Of a DNA stretch of 64,000 nucleotides, positions 60,062-64,000 are shown piece by piece; within the stretch, counting starts at the first letter, position 1; the number at the start of each line of letters is the position of its first letter. The notes below the pieces were generated by a model that saw only the letters and a program-made list of their open reading frames with translations, was not told the DNA's origin and ran no database searches. This DNA comes from CALDTK01 sp965215115 (GTDB lineage: Bacteria; Bacteroidota; Bacteroidia; Chitinophagales; Saprospiraceae). The position numbers and the translations under genes were made by a program. The stretch spans positions 3,596,001 through 3,660,000 of the forward strand of contig OZ244050.1 in the NCBI GenBank assembly GCA_965215115.1. Direction: 5' to 3'.

Positions 60062-60697
60062 ATGGTGTACAAGTCCCTCCGGCGCTCCCGCGCTTTTCTT
60101 ACGGTAGCCCTCGTCGCCTCGGCCGCGCTGACGGTTTTGGCGCAAGCCCCCCAAACCCCCGCGACGAGAGTGCCCACCGGGCAGGCCCCGCCCACCCAGC
60201 CCGCCGCCGCCAAGCCGACCGCCGAGCAACTCCGCACCGAGGCCGAGCAGGCCTACGCCAAGCGCCTCACGCAGGACAAGCTCGACGGGCACTACATCCC
60301 GGTGGACATCCTGGACGCCATGCGCGAACTCGATAAGATCACGAGTACCGCGAGCCAGGCCGCTTATGCCTCCAAGCCGGAGGACTTCGTCGTCAAGCGA
60401 CTCTACTTCAGCTTCGGGCGTTGGCTGGGGGTCAACTGGGGCCTCTACGACGGTTCGCGACTCTCGGCCCACATGCGGGCCATGGGCGTCGATCAGCCGG
60501 ACGGCCAGATCGAGATGCTGATGCGCCTTTACCACCGGCACCTGAGCGGTAAAGACCTGTCGGTCAAGCCCTTGGCGGATGCCTACAAAGCGCAGAAAGC
60601 CCGCGAGGAAGAGGCGCGGATGAGCCGTGGGACGGTGATCGACAGCTTTACGCGACCGGCTCCCGCTGGGGCGGCCGGCAACCCGCCGCGCGGCTAA
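60062..60697 (+). CDS. Secreted DUF6794-like protein
   Basis: 211 residues. Signal peptide (AFLTVALVASAALTVLAQA) from the ATG at 60062. After a Pro/Ala-rich stretch the sequence LDGHYIPVDILDAMRELDKITS and FGRWLGVNWGLYDGSRLSAHMRAMGV resembles DUF6794, a short Bacteroidota domain of unknown role. The last 35 residues are charged and Pro-rich. The motif copy at 60135 (loop GCAA) encodes VLAQA at the signal-peptide end, as in the dipeptidase gene. Confidence 0.7.
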   Translation: MVYKSLRRSRAFLTVALVASAALTVLAQAPQTPATRVPTGQAPPTQPAAAKPTAEQLRTEAEQAYAKRLTQDKLDGHYIPVDILDAMRELDKITSTASQAAYASKPEDFVVKRLYFSFGRWLGVNWGLYDGSRLSAHMRAMGVDQPDGQIEMLMRLYHRHLSGKDLSVKPLADAYKAQKAREEEARMSRGTVIDSFTRPAPAGAAGNPPRG

Positions 60698-60761
60698 GCC
60701 GTTTGGGCTCTTACCTTGCGGCCCGTCCGAAGGCCCCGCGAGGCCTCAAGCCCGACCCCCT

Positions 60762-63455
60762 ATGCCAAAAAATTTACTCATCGTGGAGTCGCCCGCTAAG
60801 GCGAGCACGATCCAGCGATACCTAGGTCCCGATTTTATCGTCAAATCCAGTCGCGGGCACATCCGCGACCTCCCGAAGCAAGAAGACGCCATCGACGTGG
60901 CCAACGGCTTCCTCGCCAAGTACGAGGTGAGCCCGGACTCGAAGCGTACCGTCACCGAACTCAAGGACGCCATGAAGCGCTCCGACGAGGTCTGGCTCGC
61001 GACGGACGAAGACCGCGAGGGGGAGGCCATCAGTTGGCACCTGTGTAAGGTGCTCGGGCTCGACCCGCTGGTCACCAAGCGGATCGTCTTCCGCGAGATC
61101 ACCAAGACCGCCATCCAGCGTGCCGTCACGATGCCGCGCACCGTCGACCTCGACCTCGTCAACGCGCAGCAGGCCCGGCGGATCCTCGATCGCTTGGTGG
61201 GTTACGACCTCTCGGGGGTGCTCTGGAAGAAAGTCAAGGGTGGCCTGAGCGCCGGGCGGGTGCAGTCGGTGGCCGTCAAGCTCGTCGCCGAGCGCGAGCG
61301 CATGATCCGCGAGTTCGAGGCCGCGCCGTACTTCAGGCTGTACGCCGACTTCGACATGGCGACCGAGAGCGGGGGCAAGACCGTGATGCGGGCCAGCCGC
61401 AAAGACAACGTCGAGACCGAGGGCGACGCCCGCAAGTTCCTCGAGGAGTGCCGCGGGGCGCGCTACTCCATCGCCGACATCGCCAAGCGCCCGGGCAAGA
61501 AGACCCCCGCCGCGCCCTTCACGACCTCGACCCTGCAACAGGAGGCGAGCCGCAAGCTCGGCATGACCCCGAACCGCACGATGTCCGCGGCGCAACGCCT
61601 CTACGAGGCCGGCCACATCACGTACATGAGGACGGACTCCGTCAACCTCAGCGGCGACGCCCTCCAGGCAGCCGAGAGCCAGATCAAGAGCGCCTACGGC
61701 AACAACTACCACTTCAAGCGGACCTACAAGACCAACAGCAAAGAGGCGCAGGAAGCCCACGAGGCCATCCGCCCGACCGACTTCGGCGTCTCGGCCGCCG
61801 GCGCGGAGCGCGACCAAAAGCGTCTCTACGACCTGATCTGGAAGCGCGCCATCGCCAGCCAGATGGCCGACGCCAAGACCGAGAAGACCACCGCCACCAT
61901 CGCGATCTCGACCAAGCCACAGGAGAGCCTCGTGGCCACCGGCGAAGTGATCGTGTTCGACGGCTTCCTGCGTGTGTACCAGGAGAGCCGCGACGACGAC
62001 GACGATGAGCAGGACGAGGACACCAAAGGCCTGCTGCCGCCGATGAAGGTCGGGCAGACGCTCAAGCTCGGCGAACTCGTCGCCGAGGAGGCGCTCACGC
62101 GTCCGCCGAAGGGTCGCTTCACGGAGGCCTCGCTCGTCAAGGAGTTGGAGAGCCGCGGGATCGGCCGCCCGTCGACCTACGCGCCGACCATCTCGCGGAT
62201 CATGGACCCGGCCCGCGGGTACGTCATTAAGGAGAAGACCGACGGCACGGAGCGCAAGTTCGTGAAGCTCACCCTCCAGCCGAGCGGCGACATCGTCGAC
62301 AAGGCTTACACGAAGAACGTCGGCGCGATCAGCAACCAGTTGGTCCCGACGGATCTCGGGCTGCTGGTCGTCGACTTCCTCGACGAGCACTTTGACCAGA
62401 TCATGAACTACGGCTTCACGGCCGATATCGAGACGCAGTTCGACGACATTGCCAACGGCAAGGTTTCGCTCGAAGAAGTGCTCAAGGATTTCTACGATCC
62501 GTTCAAGACGCGCGTCACGGACACGATCGAGACGGCCGAGCGCGCGAGTGGCGAGCGTGTGCTGGGTACCGACCCCGCCAGCGGGCGGACGCTCATCGTG
62601 CGCATGGGGCGCTACGGACCCGTGGCCCAGATCGGGAAGCCCGATGAGCTCGAGGCGGGTGAGAAGCCGAAGTACGGCAACCTGCGCAGCGGCCAGTCCA
62701 TGGAGGACATCACGATGGAGGAGGCCCTGGAGCTCTTCAAACTCCCGCTCGACCTCGGCGACCACAAGGGCGAGCCGATGGTCGCCAACATCGGTCGCTT
62801 CGGCCCGTACATTAAGTGGGGCGAGACCTACGTCAACCTGCCCAAGACCGAAGACCCGCTCGAGCTCACGCCCGAGCGCGCCCGGGAGCTCGTCGACGAG
62901 AAGATCAAGGCCGATGCCCCGGTCGCGAGCTACAAAGGCCACGGCATCACCAAGGGCAAGGGCCGCTTCGGGCCTTTCGTCAAGTGGAACGGCATCTTCG
63001 TCAACGTCCCGGCGCGCTACAACATCGACACGATCGCGGACCAGGAGATGTTCGAGCTCATCGAGGCCAAGGTCCAGAAGGAGGCCAACCGCTACATCCA
63101 CAACTGGATCGACGCGGAGGGGATCTCGGTCGAGAACGGTCGGTGGGGCCCGACGATCAAGTACAAGAAGAAGTTCGTGAAGCTGGCGCCCCGCGGGGAC
63201 GGCGAAAAGTGGACCGCCGAACTGGCCAAGGAACTATCGGTTGAGCAGGTCAAGGCCATGATCGAGGAGGTGATGCCGGGGGCGTTCACTAAGAAGGCTT
63301 CCGCCAAAACCAAGTCGGCTTCCGCTAAAACCAAAACGGCTTCCGCTAAAACCAAAACGGCTTCCGCCAAAACCACCTCGCCCGCGAAGGCCAAAGCCAA
63401 GCCCAAGGCTTCGGCCCGCAAGCCCGCCGCGAACAAGGCCGCGCCGAAGAAGTAA
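60762..63455 (+). CDS. topA: DNA topoisomerase I
   Basis: 897 residues, type IA. Toprim domain (KNLLIVESPAKASTIQRYLG, acidic TDEDREGEAISWH), catalytic Tyr in HITYMRTDSVNLS (about residue 288), and AQEAHEAIRPTDF. The C-terminal part has topoisomerase repeats instead of zinc fingers (RFGPYIKWGETYVNLP, RFGPFVKWNGIFVNVP, RWGPTIKYKKKFVKLAP), as in other Bacteroidota. It ends with a Lys/Ala tail containing four SAKT units of seven residues, encoded by four tandem TTTT-hairpin motifs. It relaxes negative supercoils. A TACCTTGC box lies 42 nt before the start. Confidence 0.97.
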   Translation: MPKNLLIVESPAKASTIQRYLGPDFIVKSSRGHIRDLPKQEDAIDVANGFLAKYEVSPDSKRTVTELKDAMKRSDEVWLATDEDREGEAISWHLCKVLGLDPLVTKRIVFREITKTAIQRAVTMPRTVDLDLVNAQQARRILDRLVGYDLSGVLWKKVKGGLSAGRVQSVAVKLVAERERMIREFEAAPYFRLYADFDMATESGGKTVMRASRKDNVETEGDARKFLEECRGARYSIADIAKRPGKKTPAAPFTTSTLQQEASRKLGMTPNRTMSAAQRLYEAGHITYMRTDSVNLSGDALQAAESQIKSAYGNNYHFKRTYKTNSKEAQEAHEAIRPTDFGVSAAGAERDQKRLYDLIWKRAIASQMADAKTEKTTATIAISTKPQESLVATGEVIVFDGFLRVYQESRDDDDDEQDEDTKGLLPPMKVGQTLKLGELVAEEALTRPPKGRFTEASLVKELESRGIGRPSTYAPTISRIMDPARGYVIKEKTDGTERKFVKLTLQPSGDIVDKAYTKNVGAISNQLVPTDLGLLVVDFLDEHFDQIMNYGFTADIETQFDDIANGKVSLEEVLKDFYDPFKTRVTDTIETAERASGERVLGTDPASGRTLIVRMGRYGPVAQIGKPDELEAGEKPKYGNLRSGQSMEDITMEEALELFKLPLDLGDHKGEPMVANIGRFGPYIKWGETYVNLPKTEDPLELTPERARELVDEKIKADAPVASYKGHGITKGKGRFGPFVKWNGIFVNVPARYNIDTIADQEMFELIEAKVQKEANRYIHNWIDAEGISVENGRWGPTIKYKKKFVKLAPRGDGEKWTAELAKELSVEQVKAMIEEVMPGAFTKKASAKTKSASAKTKTASAKTKTASAKTTSPAKAKAKPKASARKPAANKAAPKK
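63296..63372 (-). repeat. Four TTTT-hairpin motifs in tandem, 21-bp period, at the topA 3' end
   Basis: Copies start at 63296, 63317, 63338 and 63359, exactly 21 bp apart, all with loop GGAA on the minus strand. The outer two have stem GGC/GCC, the middle two AGC/GCC. 21 bp is two helical turns and seven codons. Confidence 0.88.
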
Positions 63456-63458
63456 CCC

Positions 63459-63821
63459 ATGGCCGACACACCAAACGACAACGCTACGCCCATGTCCGAC
63501 GAGAACGAAGAAGCCGACGGCCAACAGCTCAACATCGAGCTGTCCGAGGCCCTGGCCGAGGGTACCTACAGCAACCTTGCCGTCATCACGCACAACCCGA
63601 CGGAGTTCGTGGTGGACTTCATCCAGGTCGTCCCCAACATGCCGAAGGCACGCGTGAAGAGCCGCATCATCCTCAGTCCCCAGCACGCCAAGCGACTCCT
63701 GCGGGCCCTGACCGAGAACGTCGGTAAGTACGAGCAGCAGTTCGGCGTCATCAAGGAGCCGGACCAGCAGCGCATGGGCTTCCCGGCGATGAGCTTCAAT
63801 GTCCCCGCCGGGGAAGCGTAG
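63459..63821 (+). CDS. DUF3467 protein
   Basis: 120 residues, acidic, cytoplasmic. The core QQLNIELSEALAEGTYSNLAVITHNPTEFVVDFIQVVPNMPKARVKSRIILSPQHAKRLLRALTENV is the DUF3467 pattern, common in Bacteroidota and often near transcription genes; its role is unknown. It starts 3 bp after the topA stop, so the two share a transcript. Confidence 0.88.
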   Translation: MADTPNDNATPMSDENEEADGQQLNIELSEALAEGTYSNLAVITHNPTEFVVDFIQVVPNMPKARVKSRIILSPQHAKRLLRALTENVGKYEQQFGVIKEPDQQRMGFPAMSFNVPAGEA

Positions 63822-63854
63822 TCGGTGGGGGGCCGGCCCGTACGGGCGGGGCAT

Positions 63855-63963
63855 AATAAAAGTGGCTACCGACGCAGAGCGTGGTAGCCACTGTAACACC
63901 CCGTATCGTCTCGATGAGGAGACGCTACAAATATTGGTAGGTCCAATAAACCGTTAAAAACGT
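63855..63963 (-). ncRNA. Candidate small structured RNA
   Basis: A promoter (63968-63998) fires leftwards into about 109 nt with no open frame of note. Three hairpins follow in order: TATTGG/CCAATA (63932-63948), CGTCTC/GAGACG (63907-63924) and a 10-bp stem AGTGGCTACC/GGTAGCCACT (63861-63892) followed by TTTATTAT, the form of an intrinsic terminator. The region is AT-rich against a GC-rich background. It is not a tRNA, tmRNA or an SRP RNA that I can recognise; 6S-like or Bacteroidota-specific sRNA are options. Confidence 0.6.
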
Positions 63964-63967
63964 GGTG

Positions 63968-63998
63968 CAAATATAATGTTCTCCAATTACGCGACAAA
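63968..63998 (-). promoter_or_regulatory. Bacteroidota-type promoter for the small RNA
   Basis: Minus strand TTTG (63995-63998), 19 nt, TATATTTG (63968-63975): a full match to the consensus in sequence and spacing. Confidence 0.8.
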
Positions 63999-64000
63999 GA

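Noticed and set aside
1..64000. CRISPR array, prophage or intact insertion sequence
   Set aside because: No evenly spaced repeats with unique spacers, no transposase, integrase or phage structural genes were seen.

Overview
The window is a GC-rich piece (roughly two thirds G+C by eye) of a Bacteroidota chromosome. The main signs are C-terminal type IX secretion (T9SS) sorting regions on several secreted proteins, large outer-membrane barrel proteins with a carboxypeptidase-regulatory-like N-terminus, a SAM riboswitch ahead of metY/metX, and promoters of the TTTG-N19/20-TAnnTTTG type. It could be a Lewinella-like member of Saprospiria or a Rhodothermia-like lineage; the sequence alone does not decide this. 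No tRNA, rRNA, CRISPR array, phage or intact insertion sequence was seen.

Layout. 1-4.8 kb: end of a secreted beta-propeller enzyme, a 1-Cys peroxiredoxin, and metY-metX under a SAM riboswitch and a clear promoter. 4.4-9.8 kb: response regulator, ECF sigma factor overlapping a membrane/barrel protein that carries four 96-bp palindromic repeats, a Cys-rich small protein, a frameshifted secreted protein and a Tat-exported oxidoreductase. 10-25.5 kb: GH9 endoglucanase, lipoproteins, PAP2 phosphatase, Fic protein, M19 dipeptidase, a metalloprotease-propeller-barrel fusion, and two T9SS paralogues. 25.7-46 kb: pyruvate carboxylase, acyl-CoA carboxylase subunit, HtrA protease, dapF, MscS channel, LptF/G permease, ornithine aminotransferase, hybrid histidine kinase, haloperoxidase, VWA protein. 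46-58 kb: three paralogous barrel proteins, interrupted by a subtilisin-like lipoprotein and a DUF4143 ATPase next to a truncated Asp-box gene. 58.8-64 kb: fabH, a DUF6794-type protein, topA, a DUF3467 protein, and a probable small RNA at the right edge.

The most unusual thing is not a gene. A 14-bp element, TTTT + 3-bp stem + GNAA loop (canonical TTTTGGCGAAAGCC), occurs about 54 times, once per 1.2 kb, equally on both strands, inside genes and between them. All four bases occur at the second loop position. The stem changes by compensating pairs (GGC/GCC, GCC/GGC, GAC/GTC, GTC/GAC, CGC/GCG), so the hairpin rather than its exact sequence seems to be kept. One inverted pair of copies frames a terminator, four copies stand in tandem at 21-bp spacing in the 3' end of topA, and dapF alone holds five. 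I know of no described element with this design. A second genome-wide pattern is a TAnnTTnG promoter box placed only 4-7 nt before many start codons, which predicts widespread leaderless mRNAs.
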